From JAYFQE01 sp034927345 (lineage in GTDB: Bacteria; Bacillota; Clostridia; Saccharofermentanales; UBA5734): DNA of 64,000 nt. This document shows positions 27,379-35,924 of the stretch, in pieces; position 1 is the stretch's first letter; every line of letters begins with the position of its first letter. The stretch lies in the NCBI GenBank assembly GCA_034927345.1, contig JAYFQE010000011.1, positions 62,001 to 126,000 on the forward strand, written 5' to 3'. The notes under the pieces were generated by a model. That model saw only the letters and a list, made by a program, of their open reading frames with translations. It did no database searches and was not told where the DNA came from. The position numbers and the translations under genes were made by a program.

Positions 27379-29556
27379 TTACCTCAATTTAGCGTTTTCG
27401 AACGCTTCGATCAGTTTTTCCTTCGGCAAGCTGCTCCTGAGATAGCACCGCCCGCCAACCGGAATGGTCACCGTGCCCGCTCCGGTTGAGAAGGGCACGG
27501 ATTCGCCGCCCAGTTCTTTTTGCAGCGATATCGCCTTCCCGTCAAGCGACAGCTCCAGGCTCCCGCTCCCCGTCGCGTGCCAGAAAACAACCGTGCTTTC
27601 GCCTTTTCTTTCGAAAAGGAACGCCAGGACATCCTTGCTCCCGCCGGCTGCGCCGGTTATCTGGTCGTACGGAACGAGTTCGTAATCCTTGTTTTCGTTG
27701 ATCAGAAGAATATGCTCCTGATCCAGGTTCCGCAGCGCCAGCTTCTGTTTTTCCGTCAGCCAATTTTTGGCTCTGACGTCTTCCCAGCGCCTCATGACTT
27801 CCAAAATATCATCGGTACGCGGATGGGACTTGAACGCCTCGACGTTTTCCATCATCGTAACGGGGCAATCCCACGCGGCCGCCCGGCTCGTTCCAAATTC
27901 AAACATGTCCGGCTGCGTCCTGAGCGCCCAATAACCCCACCAGCCAAAGTTGAGTCTGGTGAAATCCCGCCGCATGCGCGGCGCTTCCTCGGCAGGGAAC
28001 TCGCGGATTTTCTCCTTGAAGATCTCAGGTTCGAAAATATCGAAAGCATTGCCGCCGCTTAAAAAATGCCAGCCGAAATGGGCTTTTGCCGCGCCTTCCG
28101 TAAACAGCGGGGCGGGGCTGAGCTTCTTGTATACGCGGTATTGGGCGTTGGGCACATGGAATTCAAACGGGGCGTTGGTGCCTTCCGAGCCGTCGAAGTA
28201 GACAAACCGGAATCCCGCGTTGAACGCGTCGGCGATCTTGTCCGCGATCTCATCCTGCAGGCTTGAGTTCTGGTCCAGATAAGCGCTGGTCCCGCCGAAT
28301 TCGCTCACGTCGAGAATACCGCCGACCAGGCCGAGCGGATGACTCCCGGCTATCGTCGCGTGTTCGCCGCGTTTACAGCCGGTGAAACGATAGGGCGGTT
28401 CTGTCGTATAATTCTCGTAGGTGATCAGCTCCCCACCGAACATCAGCACCCGGCAGCGGTCCGCCATGACCGTGCCCTCGGGATTCTGCTCCACATAAAC
28501 AACCGTGTCGTTTTTATCCAGAGCCTTGGCCAGGGTAAAACGCTTCGTCACATTCAGGCGATGGTCGGCAATCGGGGTGACATATCGGCTCAGCAGGCCG
28601 ATATGTGAATGCAAGACATGAATGCCGGGGGTTATGCCGGCCGCTTTTATCTTGTCTAGCATCTTTTTCAGGTCTTCCCTGCCGTTTGGGTACTCCGGCC
28701 GGTAATCGTAATTGCCGTTCAACTCATACCCGCCGCTCTCTTTAAAGACCGAGGTATAGTAAAGCAGCATACACCGAAAGCCGCCCATTTTGGCGTATTT
28801 AAGATGTTCGTCGACATTGTCCGGGGTGACCTTGCCCGACCAGTAAGCTGAAACGTTGATCATCTTGCTGCGCCGGCTTTCAACGCCGCGCGGCAGGTCA
28901 TAATCCTCTTCGACCCTGGCTATCGCGTCGAGCAGGCTGTCCGCCGAACTGACGATCAACGCCGCCCCCGTGCCCTTGAGCTTGATGTCCCTCACGGCGT
29001 CGGCGCTCATGACGCGGAAGCCCTTGCGCCGTTCCGAATCGATGCGGGCGTAGGGCGAGGTTGCCAAGACGTTGACGGCAATCTTGCTGTCCCAGCTTAC
29101 ATTCAGCCACTCGCCGAAGTTCTCCCGGTTGCGTATGGGCAATTGCAGCAGGCGCAGTTCCGCGACGGGCGGAGGAGACATCACGAGTCCGGGATAATCG
29201 GTCGGATGAACGATGAAATCAACCAAAGAGAAGCCGATATACGCCGGCGCTTCCTTTATTTCAACGACAGCTTCGAACGGGGTGATCTCAAATCCCACAA
29301 TGAGCTTGTTGCCTTCGCGGCGGACGCGGTTGGCCTGAAAGGTCGTCCGTTTGTTCGGATGGGCAAGCTTGACTTCGTTGTTGAAAGGCCTTTCCTGGGT
29401 GACCGAAAACAGGGCGATCTCCTCGCCCACAGCCAGGCATTCCTCGCCTGTAGGCTTGTGCACCAGGCTCTTGGTTAAGCAGTTTCCGCCGATAACGAGC
29501 TTGAAAAAACCGTTTTCGATGATAATGTCTTGCACCGTGTTGATGATCTGCTCCAT
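27379..29556 (-). CDS. Putative glycoside hydrolase, family not recognised
   Basis: A 725-residue cytoplasmic protein. The first 230 residues look like a beta-sandwich, the middle (about 240-560) like a TIM barrel of the clan holding GH31/GH36-type enzymes, and the last 120 like a small beta domain. Possible active-site segments are RFVYFDGSEGT and PGIHVLHSHIGLLS. It lies between GH3 and GH29 genes on the same strand and has a GAGGAAGAGG ribosome site. I cannot name the family or substrate. A wholly different enzyme of the same fold is possible. Confidence 0.7.
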   Translation of the reverse strand: MEQIINTVQDIIIENGFFKLVIGGNCLTKSLVHKPTGEECLAVGEEIALFSVTQERPFNNEVKLAHPNKRTTFQANRVRREGNKLIVGFEITPFEAVVEIKEAPAYIGFSLVDFIVHPTDYPGLVMSPPPVAELRLLQLPIRNRENFGEWLNVSWDSKIAVNVLATSPYARIDSERRKGFRVMSADAVRDIKLKGTGAALIVSSADSLLDAIARVEEDYDLPRGVESRRSKMINVSAYWSGKVTPDNVDEHLKYAKMGGFRCMLLYYTSVFKESGGYELNGNYDYRPEYPNGREDLKKMLDKIKAAGITPGIHVLHSHIGLLSRYVTPIADHRLNVTKRFTLAKALDKNDTVVYVEQNPEGTVMADRCRVLMFGGELITYENYTTEPPYRFTGCKRGEHATIAGSHPLGLVGGILDVSEFGGTSAYLDQNSSLQDEIADKIADAFNAGFRFVYFDGSEGTNAPFEFHVPNAQYRVYKKLSPAPLFTEGAAKAHFGWHFLSGGNAFDIFEPEIFKEKIREFPAEEAPRMRRDFTRLNFGWWGYWALRTQPDMFEFGTSRAAAWDCPVTMMENVEAFKSHPRTDDILEVMRRWEDVRAKNWLTEKQKLALRNLDQEHILLINENKDYELVPYDQITGAAGGSKDVLAFLFERKGESTVVFWHATGSGSLELSLDGKAISLQKELGGESVPFSTGAGTVTIPVGGRCYLRSSLPKEKLIEAFENAKLR

Positions 29557-29648
29557 TTTACCTCTTCCTCCTGTTTACCGGGTATTGACATGATTTTTAT
29601 CCGTCAAATTCTTTTCGGCCGACACTCGGCCGTTTCATAGCTTGCCGT

Positions 29649-30950
29649 TCAGTCCGGACGGACGCCGGCGGCAAAGTCTTCGCCTTTATGCAGCTGTGGG
29701 TAATAGGACATCGGCATATTGGCCGGCTCGCCGGCAAACTCGACAGCCAGAACGGCGATGCCGAGAATTTTATCCGGGGAGCGATCCGGCAGATTGCTCA
29801 GGATCAGCCGATGGCCGTCCTGGACAAAGGGCAGTTCGCCGCCGCCCAGAATCCGGACCGAGCGGACCGGCGTGCGGACGCCGCCGAGATAGAGGGTACC
29901 CTGCTTGGGCCAGATCCAGTTCCAGACATAGACGGTCGATCCGGAGCGGGATGTGCCGCAGATCCAACTGAAGTGGTTGCCGTCGTTGCGGTCCTTGTGG
30001 CCGTAAACCGCCTCGCCGTTAACAGCCAGCCAGCGGCCGACGTCTTCCAGAGGAGCAACCGTTTCCGGCGGTACGCTGCCGTCGGGCATCGGGCCGATAT
30101 TCAAAAGCAGATTGCCGCGGCCGGATGCGCAGGTATGCAGCATGCGGATAATGCGCTGGGCATTATAGCTGTACGGCGCAGCCTGTTCCGAATCGACATA
30201 GCCCCAGCTGATGCCGTTGAAAGTCATGCAGGCTTCCCAATCGCGTTCGGAGGGCGTGATATGTTCTTCCGGCGTTCCGAAATCTTCATCCAGTTTGGAT
30301 CGGTCGTTGATGATCAGATCCGGCTGCAGCTGACGCAGGCGTTGATTCCTGGCCAGCGAATCCCAGCCTTCCCAGTTGTTCATCGGTTCGGACACATCAT
30401 ACCAGAGGATGTCGATCTTGCCATATTGGGTCAGCAGTTCGGTGTTCAGGGCTTCGATATAATCGGTGAAACGGCGGCGGGCGTCGGTATCAAAAGCGCA
30501 GCGCCAGGCGTCCGGATGATGCCAGTCCATCAGCGAAGAATAAAAGCCGATTTTCAAGTCATATTCGCGGCAGGCATCGACAAATTCGCGGACAATATCG
30601 CGTTTGGGGCCATAATTCACCGAGTTATAAGGATTGGCTTTCGAATCCCAGAGACTGAAACCTTCGTGATGCCGGGTCGTCATGACCATATACTTCATGC
30701 CGGCCTTCTTGGCCAGAGCGGCCCATTCGCGAGGCGCGCCCGGTTTCGGGCAAAACTGGTTGGCCAATTTTTCATATTCTGATATCGGAAAATCGGTCAC
30801 GGACATGGCCCATTCATGCTGGCCCAATTGTGTATAAAGGCCAAAATGGACAAACATGCCGAAACGGGCGTCGCGCCACCAGGCCATGCGGGCGTCGCGG
30901 CTGGCGGCAGTTTGTTGTTCATATTCCGGTTTGCTGAGTAATCGGCTCAA
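29649..30950 (-). CDS. GH29 family alpha-L-fucosidase
   Basis: Releases alpha-linked L-fucose. The family signature FGMFVHFGLYT lies near the start, followed by TTRHHEGFSLWDS and the nucleophile Asp in IDILWYDVSEP. The C-terminal beta domain is shorter than in secreted fucosidases and no signal peptide is seen. The start is uncertain: frame is open to 31007, with ATGs at 30986 and 30980. A TTG at 30950 is the only candidate with a good site (GGAAAGGGG ten bases upstream). A -10-like TATACT (31023-31028) lies upstream. About 433 residues from the TTG. Confidence 0.92.
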   Translation of the reverse strand: MSRLLSKPEYEQQTAASRDARMAWWRDARFGMFVHFGLYTQLGQHEWAMSVTDFPISEYEKLANQFCPKPGAPREWAALAKKAGMKYMVMTTRHHEGFSLWDSKANPYNSVNYGPKRDIVREFVDACREYDLKIGFYSSLMDWHHPDAWRCAFDTDARRRFTDYIEALNTELLTQYGKIDILWYDVSEPMNNWEGWDSLARNQRLRQLQPDLIINDRSKLDEDFGTPEEHITPSERDWEACMTFNGISWGYVDSEQAAPYSYNAQRIIRMLHTCASGRGNLLLNIGPMPDGSVPPETVAPLEDVGRWLAVNGEAVYGHKDRNDGNHFSWICGTSRSGSTVYVWNWIWPKQGTLYLGGVRTPVRSVRILGGGELPFVQDGHRLILSNLPDRSPDKILGIAVLAVEFAGEPANMPMSYYPQLHKGEDFAAGVRPD

Positions 30951-31170
30951 TTGAATACAACCCCTTTCCTGTTCCGGCATTTTCATCTTGCCGGACTGCC
31001 GCGTCAAAGCGGCCTCAGGGTCAGTATAGCACGGGCCGGCGCCTTTTCCAGACGCCGGCCCTCAGAATCATTGCTTTGAACAAATAAAGGTTATAAAGAT
31101 ACAAACGACACTTCGAGTGCGTTCATTGGTCTCCACAAGTTTGTATCAGTTACAATAAAACGGAGTCCAT

Positions 31171-31642
31171 TCAAAGCTTGAATGTGTTTGTGTCAAAGGT
31201 GTGTGTATTCGTCAGTATATAAACATCGTAATAATCCCTCATGCGGGTATTCGTTACACCACGAGTAATGATCGTTTCAAACTTTTCTGCCAGAACCGTT
31301 TCCAAGTTATATGCCATAATGCTGATTGTTCTATCCTCAAACATCAATTTGAAGTCATACTCAATTTCCTTGGGTGTTACGGAGTCTCCAGTTGTGATGT
31401 CAATTTTTAGCATTTGGCGCGTTTTATCAAAGTTTGCTCCGATAGATACGCGATACCCCGGATAATCCGCTTCCTCTCGTATCTCCTCAATCCCTTGAAA
31501 TGAAGTTATGTTTGTAATTTGAAATGGATATACGCTCCAAAAAGCGCTCCATCATAAAATTACGAAGCAATATTTCAGCCTCCACATTCGATTCTTTCGA
31601 AAAGTTTCGGATGAGAGCTTTTAACTGAGTAGATGTTCTCAT
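31171..31642 (-). pseudogene. AbiEii-type toxin, internally deleted and frame-shifted
   Basis: Starts with ATG overlapping the AbiEi stop (ATGA), and reads as the N-terminus of an AbiEii nucleotidyltransferase (FMMERFLERIS) until a TGA after about 50 codons. In another frame it resumes at REEADYPGYRVS and continues through ITTGDSVTPKEIEYDF to the conserved TRMRDYYDVYIL before ending early. The piece missing between them is the part that in intact members carries the GG and DLD residues of the active site, roughly 60 codons judged from memory of the family. The toxin should be dead. Family known as type IV toxin-antitoxin / abortive infection. Confidence 0.85.
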
Positions 31643-32232
31643 AACAATACCTCCATGTAACTTCTGAGCATCTTAGTCACATGGAAGGTTTCTGCCATTT
31701 GCATGAGTATATTCAGATTCTTATCCTTATGCTTGGAATAACGCTTGATTGCATCAGTCACAATGGCGATGTCTAACTGGTTTCGACTTCTCAGGCAGTC
31801 ACAAATTGTGCGTTCAAGATCATAAACCGTGACCGAGTTTCCAAACATCGTAGTAAGTTTTGTAACTCCGATTTTGTGCAGTTCCCGCTTGATTGTGAAA
31901 ACTGTGAGACCATCCTCATGAAGCCGCGTTGGGTTGTAACCTGTTGGAACAGTAACCATATAGCTGATCGGATCTCGGTCTGTCAATCCATGCAGAAACA
32001 GTGCCGTTTCATGAGAATAGATAATTTTGGGACGCCGAAGTTGGGCAATATACATCTTGTCAGCAAATTCATCAGGCAAAATATAAACCCCAGTAGCTAC
32101 TCGTACCAAATCTCCTGAATTAACTAGCAGGCGCAACCTTTCGTTAGAGACTCCAACTTCATTAGCTCGAGCAGTAGTAACAATTCCGCCATTTTGCTTA
32201 AGGACTGATTGAAGTTCACTGGGGATTGCCAT
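31639..32232 (-). CDS. AbiEi family antitoxin
   Basis: A 197-residue protein of the AbiEi family. An N-terminal winged helix (GGIVTTARANEVGVSNERL, then VRVATGVYILPDE) binds DNA, and the C-terminal part is the antitoxin domain. GGAGG lies before the ATG. It appears intact in length. In the known type IV systems AbiEi represses the operon and counters AbiEii; here the partner gene is broken, so it may persist as a lone repressor or as decay in progress. GC content is visibly lower than in the flanking sugar genes, which suggests acquisition. Confidence 0.9.
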   Translation of the reverse strand: MAIPSELQSVLKQNGGIVTTARANEVGVSNERLRLLVNSGDLVRVATGVYILPDEFADKMYIAQLRRPKIIYSHETALFLHGLTDRDPISYMVTVPTGYNPTRLHEDGLTVFTIKRELHKIGVTKLTTMFGNSVTVYDLERTICDCLRSRNQLDIAIVTDAIKRYSKHKDKNLNILMQMAETFHVTKMLRSYMEVLL

Positions 32233-32357
32233 TTTACCGCCTCCGATTTGATTTTCATGCTAATATCATATATAAAACTTGCACATAAATCAAGTATTTT
32301 TGATTTATGTGCACATATCATTACCGAAACAAGCATGATTATCAAATACTTACAAGA

Positions 32358-32594
32358 TTAAAAGGTGTCTTTTAAGATTTTTCCGATTGCCAGCGCCACA
32401 AAGCTCTTGTTGACGGAATACATCCGGTGTTGAAAGTCCTTATGAAAGGGCTTCCGATACTTTTCAAATATGGTGTTATCTCCCCTGGTAATCATTAGAC
32501 TGTGGGTATTCAGCTGATTCTTCTCCAGATGATTAACAAACGCCAGAATATTTTACGAGGAGATGCCCAGCGGTTCCGGTCTTGCAGAGTTCAT
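32358..32594 (-). pseudogene. Beta-lactamase-family (serine hydrolase) remnant
   Basis: The N-terminal part of a class C-type serine hydrolase: start MNSARPEPLGISS with an in-frame TAA at 32553-32555, then EKNQLNTHSLMITRGDN and the active-site SxxK in HRMYSVNKSFVALAIG. It then ends at TAA (32358-32360) soon after. Members of the family run to 300 residues or more, so both a nonsense codon and loss of the 3' part mark it as dead. Confidence 0.8.
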
Positions 32595-32830
32595 AGCGAT
32601 TTCTTTTACCCTTCCATCTTTTTCGCAATCCACACGAGGCCAATCTGACCTATATTGATGCACATTGCTTCAGCTACGATTTTCAGCGCGGCAATGTGGA
32701 TACCTCCGGCTTCATTCGCTTTTTTAAAAATACACCGGCTTAACGCCGGGCCAGTACTGGAAGCTGCAAGCCGGACAGAGCATGCCCTTTTCGTAATATC
32801 GTTTGCCTGCCGATCGGTTGCCTTTTAGCC
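32595..32830. other. Unassigned stretch within the decayed island
   Basis: On the minus strand a short open segment (about 32611-32727) encodes NEAGGIHIAALKIVAEAM and ends at a stop just before the beta-lactamase remnant. I do not recognise it; it could be the tail of another lost gene. Nothing else is supported here. Confidence 0.3.
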
Positions 32831-33703
32831 TATCCCGGTGCTGAGTTGGCTGCCGTGTGCGATCGACATCTGCCTTCCCTGGAAAAGGTTAAAAAGGCTG
32901 CTGCAGACGCCAAGATGGATGTCGCCCTGTATCCTGACTTTGAAGATTTCATTCAGCACCCCATGGATGCGGTGATTCTGGCAAACTACGCTACCGAGCA
33001 TGCAACCTATGCGGTTCGCTGCCTGAATTTAGGACTGCACGTGCTCTCCGAGTGCCTGCCCTGCGAAACCATGGCTCAGGCTGTGGCATTGATTGAGGCT
33101 GTGGAGCGTACCGGAAAAATTTACGCCTACGCCGAAAACTGCTGCTATATGACCCATGCCTTTGAAATGTGGCAAAAATATCAGGAAGGCACACTGGGCG
33201 AAATTACTTACGCGGAGGGCGAATATATTCACGACTGCACCAGGATGTGGCCCGGTATAACCTACGGCGATCGCAACCATTGGCGCAATCGGATGTATGC
33301 CACGTTCTACTGCACCCACTCTCTGGGTCCGATCATCACCGCCACCGGCAAGCGTCCGGTTCAGGTGATTGGCTTTGAGTGTCCGCGTCGGGAAAAGGGG
33401 TTTGAGGATGCCGCCATCATACAAGGCCCCGGCATTGAGATGGTTACCCTAGACAACGGAGCCGTGGTCAAGAGTGTTCACGGCGGCCTTACCCGAGAGG
33501 GCGCTTCCCAGTGGAATTATCAGATTTACTGCCAGAACGGCATGATGGAGAGCGGAAGGTTCCGCGAGCAGAAGAATCTTCATATGTATCAGGAAGGACC
33601 GGGAGTATGCCGCGGTACCTGCTTTTCAGTAAACCAAACCTCGTCCCGGCGTAAAATATTACTGTTGAGCTGCCAGGAATCATGTGAGGTGAAAATCAAC
33701 TGA
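32831..33703 (+). pseudogene. Gfo/Idh/MocA oxidoreductase, truncated at both ends
   Basis: Family-like sequence begins in the middle of the Rossmann domain (YPGAELAAVCDRH) with no glycine-rich nucleotide loop and no credible start codon or ribosome site before it. It continues through VLSECLPCETM, the equivalent of the conserved EKP segment, and through EYIHDCTRMWPG. After QEGPGVCRG the sequence leaves the family and runs antisense through an ATPase fragment to a stop. About 290 codons remain of the usual 350-400. Confidence 0.75.
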
Positions 33704-33813
33704 GCTTGGTGTGGATTTGTTTCGGGATTAAGAAACGTAATTACAGAAGACTTTTTGTCCTTATCTTCTTCCAATGTTTCAACATCAAAGCCTATAATAG
33801 CCGAATCAGCGGT
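33622..33813 (-). pseudogene. Fragment of AAA ATPase (abortive-infection / RloC-like type)
   Basis: An open segment read against the oxidoreductase remnant encodes QAQLIFTSHDSWQLN and ILRRDEVWFTEK, the conserved D-loop and H-motif region of a group of AAA ATPases often called AbiLi-like. A stop codon (33814-33816) cuts it off upstream and the Walker motifs are absent. Only some 60 codons remain. Confidence 0.7.
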
Positions 33814-33828
33814 TTATGTCGTTAAAAA

Positions 33829-33861
33829 CAAAAGGTCCTGACAGCGATTTCAAGACCTTTT
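33829..33861 (-). terminator. Terminator downstream of the ABC exporter operon and tRNA-Ser remnant
   Basis: AAAGGTC and GACCTTT pair around a 16-base loop. T runs occur on both strands (T6 on plus, TTTTGTTTTT on minus), so it can work both ways. Confidence 0.65.
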
Positions 33862-33870
33862 TTGCGGATA

Positions 33871-33918
33871 GAATGTATTCGAACCCATGTGACGTTGCCG
33901 TCACCTGATTTCGAGCCG
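33871..33918 (-). pseudogene. 3' half of a tRNA-Ser gene, decayed
   Basis: On the minus strand an anticodon-loop-like CTCGAAA is followed by a long variable arm GTGACGGCAACGTCAC with a perfect hairpin, then GGGTTCGAAT of the T arm and an acceptor-like TATCCGC. The T stem does not pair fully and the 5' half is missing. The long variable arm and CGA triplet point to tRNA-Ser. It marks the right edge of the decayed island. Confidence 0.6.
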
Positions 33919-33932
33919 GATGATTCGCCGGA

Positions 33933-35924
33933 TCAGCTCAGTTCGCTTTGCCCGGTATACAGCTGGTAATACCTTCCGTGCAGATCGAGCAGCGTCCGGT
34001 GGTCGCCCCGTTCGATGATTGAACCCTGCTCCAGGACCATGATCGCCCGCGCATTGCGGACGGTCGACAAACGATGGGCGATAACCAGCGTTGTCCGGCC
34101 GTTCATCAACTGGTCCATGCCCTTTTCGATCAGTTTTTCCGTGCGGGTGTCGATCGAGCTGGTCGCCTCGTCGAGAATCAATACCGGCGGGTCGGCTACT
34201 GCGGCCCGGGCAATCGAAATCAGCTGGCGCTGGCCTTGCGAGAGATTTGTCCCGTCCGGCTGGAGCACCGTATCATAACCCTGAGGCAAACGGCTGATAA
34301 AAGTGTCGGCATTGGCAACCCGGGCTGCCTGGACGATATCTTCATCGCTGGCATCCAGTTTGCCGTATCGGATATTTTCCCGGATGGTTCCCTGAAACAG
34401 ATGAACATCCTGCAGAACCATCCCCAGCGTCCGGCGCAGATCGGTTTTACGGATTTGGTCGATCGGTATGCCGTCATAAGTTATCTCTCCGGCGCCGATC
34501 TCGTAAAAGCGGTTGATCAAGTTGGTGATGGTCGTCTTGCCCGCTCCGGTCGAGCCGACAAAGGCTATTTTCTGTCCGGGTTTGGCGAAAAGCGATATGC
34601 CTTTGAGCACGGTCTTTTCCGGAATGTAGCCAAAAGTGACATCGCGGAAACGCACATCGCCCAAAACAGGAACCAGGCGGGTTTGTTCCCCTTCCGACGC
34701 GGCGGGGACCTTCCAGGCCCAGATCGGCAACCCGGCAGCCGCGGCAGCTTCGCTGGCGGCTTGAACCGGCTCGCCGGGCCGTGCGGACTGATTCTGACGA
34801 TCAGACGCCACCTCACGTAAAGTTCCGTTTGAATCAGCCACTACGCGCGTCAGGGTCACCGTCCCGTCATCGAGTTCAGCCGGTTGATCGATCAGGTTGA
34901 AAATCCGTTCCGCGCCGGCCAACGCTGATAACAGCCCGTTAAACAAGTTGGCCAGCTGGGTGATCGGCATGGAAAATGATCGCGTGTACTGCAGGAAGGC
35001 GGCGATCGAACCAATATCCAGCCGTCCCTGAATAACCATGATGGCGCCGACCATGGCGGTCAGCGCATAATGGACATAAGACAGGTTGCCCATGATCGGC
35101 ATCAGAATGCCGGCGAAAGTCTGCGCCTGCGTCGAAGCCTGACGCAGCGTTTCATTGCGCTGGCGAAAATGGTCGATGGACTGATCTTCATAATTAAAAA
35201 CCTTGACGACCTTCTGACCGATCATCATTTCCTCGATCAGGCCGTTCAGGTCGCCAAGCGCCTGCTGCTGACTGCGGAAATAACGCGAACTGCGTTTGCC
35301 GACCAGCTTGATGATCTGCAGCATGATGACCAGCATGGCAACCGCGAAAATTGTCAAGAACGGACTCAGAACGAGCATCATGATGAAGGTGCCGGCTACG
35401 CTGATCGCCGAAGTAACCATCTGTGATAAACTCTGCTCCAGCGCCATATAAACGGTGTCAACATCATTGGTAAACCGGCTCATCAGTTCGCCGTGGGTCT
35501 TGCTGTCAAAAAAGCGCAGGGGCAGATCCTGAACATGATCAAACATATCATTGCGGATCCGCAGGGTACTCTGCTGGGCGACGGTAACCATCATCAAACT
35601 GCTCAAATAAGCCGACAAAGTACCCGCCAGATAAATGGCGCCCATCTGAAACAAACCGGCAGCCAGCTGCTGGAGCGACGCTCCGCTTGTCAGGCCGTTA
35701 ATCAGCGGTTTTAAGAACCAGGTGCCGATGATGCCGGCCAGAGAACTGATGAGGATCAAAATGGCGGCCAGAATCAGATTCAAACGGAATCCGGCCAGAT
35801 AAGAAAAGAGCCGGCGCAGGACTTTTCCTACATCCTGCGGTTTTTCTCCTTTGCCCATTTTGGGGCCCGGCGGACCGCCATGGTCGCGGCGTACGGCTTT
35901 CAGACGTTCCCAATCCTGACTCAT
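33933..35924 (-). CDS. ABC exporter half-transporter, second subunit (catalytic-site competent)
   Basis: A 663-residue fused membrane and ATPase protein of the multidrug/lipid exporter type. Six hydrophobic segments cover residues 35-330. The nucleotide-binding domain shows Walker A GSTGAGKTT, signature LSQGQRQ and Walker B LILDEATSSID with the catalytic Glu. Between them is an unusual insert of about 70 residues rich in Ala, Ser and Gln (near ASEAAAAAG). The start overlaps the stop of the first subunit. Together they make a heterodimer, probably exporting a toxic or lipid-like compound; substrate unknown. Confidence 0.93.
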   Translation of the reverse strand: MSQDWERLKAVRRDHGGPPGPKMGKGEKPQDVGKVLRRLFSYLAGFRLNLILAAILILISSLAGIIGTWFLKPLINGLTSGASLQQLAAGLFQMGAIYLAGTLSAYLSSLMMVTVAQQSTLRIRNDMFDHVQDLPLRFFDSKTHGELMSRFTNDVDTVYMALEQSLSQMVTSAISVAGTFIMMLVLSPFLTIFAVAMLVIMLQIIKLVGKRSSRYFRSQQQALGDLNGLIEEMMIGQKVVKVFNYEDQSIDHFRQRNETLRQASTQAQTFAGILMPIMGNLSYVHYALTAMVGAIMVIQGRLDIGSIAAFLQYTRSFSMPITQLANLFNGLLSALAGAERIFNLIDQPAELDDGTVTLTRVVADSNGTLREVASDRQNQSARPGEPVQAASEAAAAAGLPIWAWKVPAASEGEQTRLVPVLGDVRFRDVTFGYIPEKTVLKGISLFAKPGQKIAFVGSTGAGKTTITNLINRFYEIGAGEITYDGIPIDQIRKTDLRRTLGMVLQDVHLFQGTIRENIRYGKLDASDEDIVQAARVANADTFISRLPQGYDTVLQPDGTNLSQGQRQLISIARAAVADPPVLILDEATSSIDTRTEKLIEKGMDQLMNGRTTLVIAHRLSTVRNARAIMVLEQGSIIERGDHRTLLDLHGRYYQLYTGQSELS

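Noticed and set aside
29688..30782. 364-codon open frame on the plus strand
   Set aside because: Shadow of the GH29 fucosidase gene on the other strand.
31876..32345. Short open frames around the AbiEi gene
   Set aside because: No ribosome sites or recognisable sequence; AbiEi explains the region.
34074..34820. 248-codon open frame on the plus strand
   Set aside because: Shadow of the ATPase domain of the ABC exporter, which has all its motifs.
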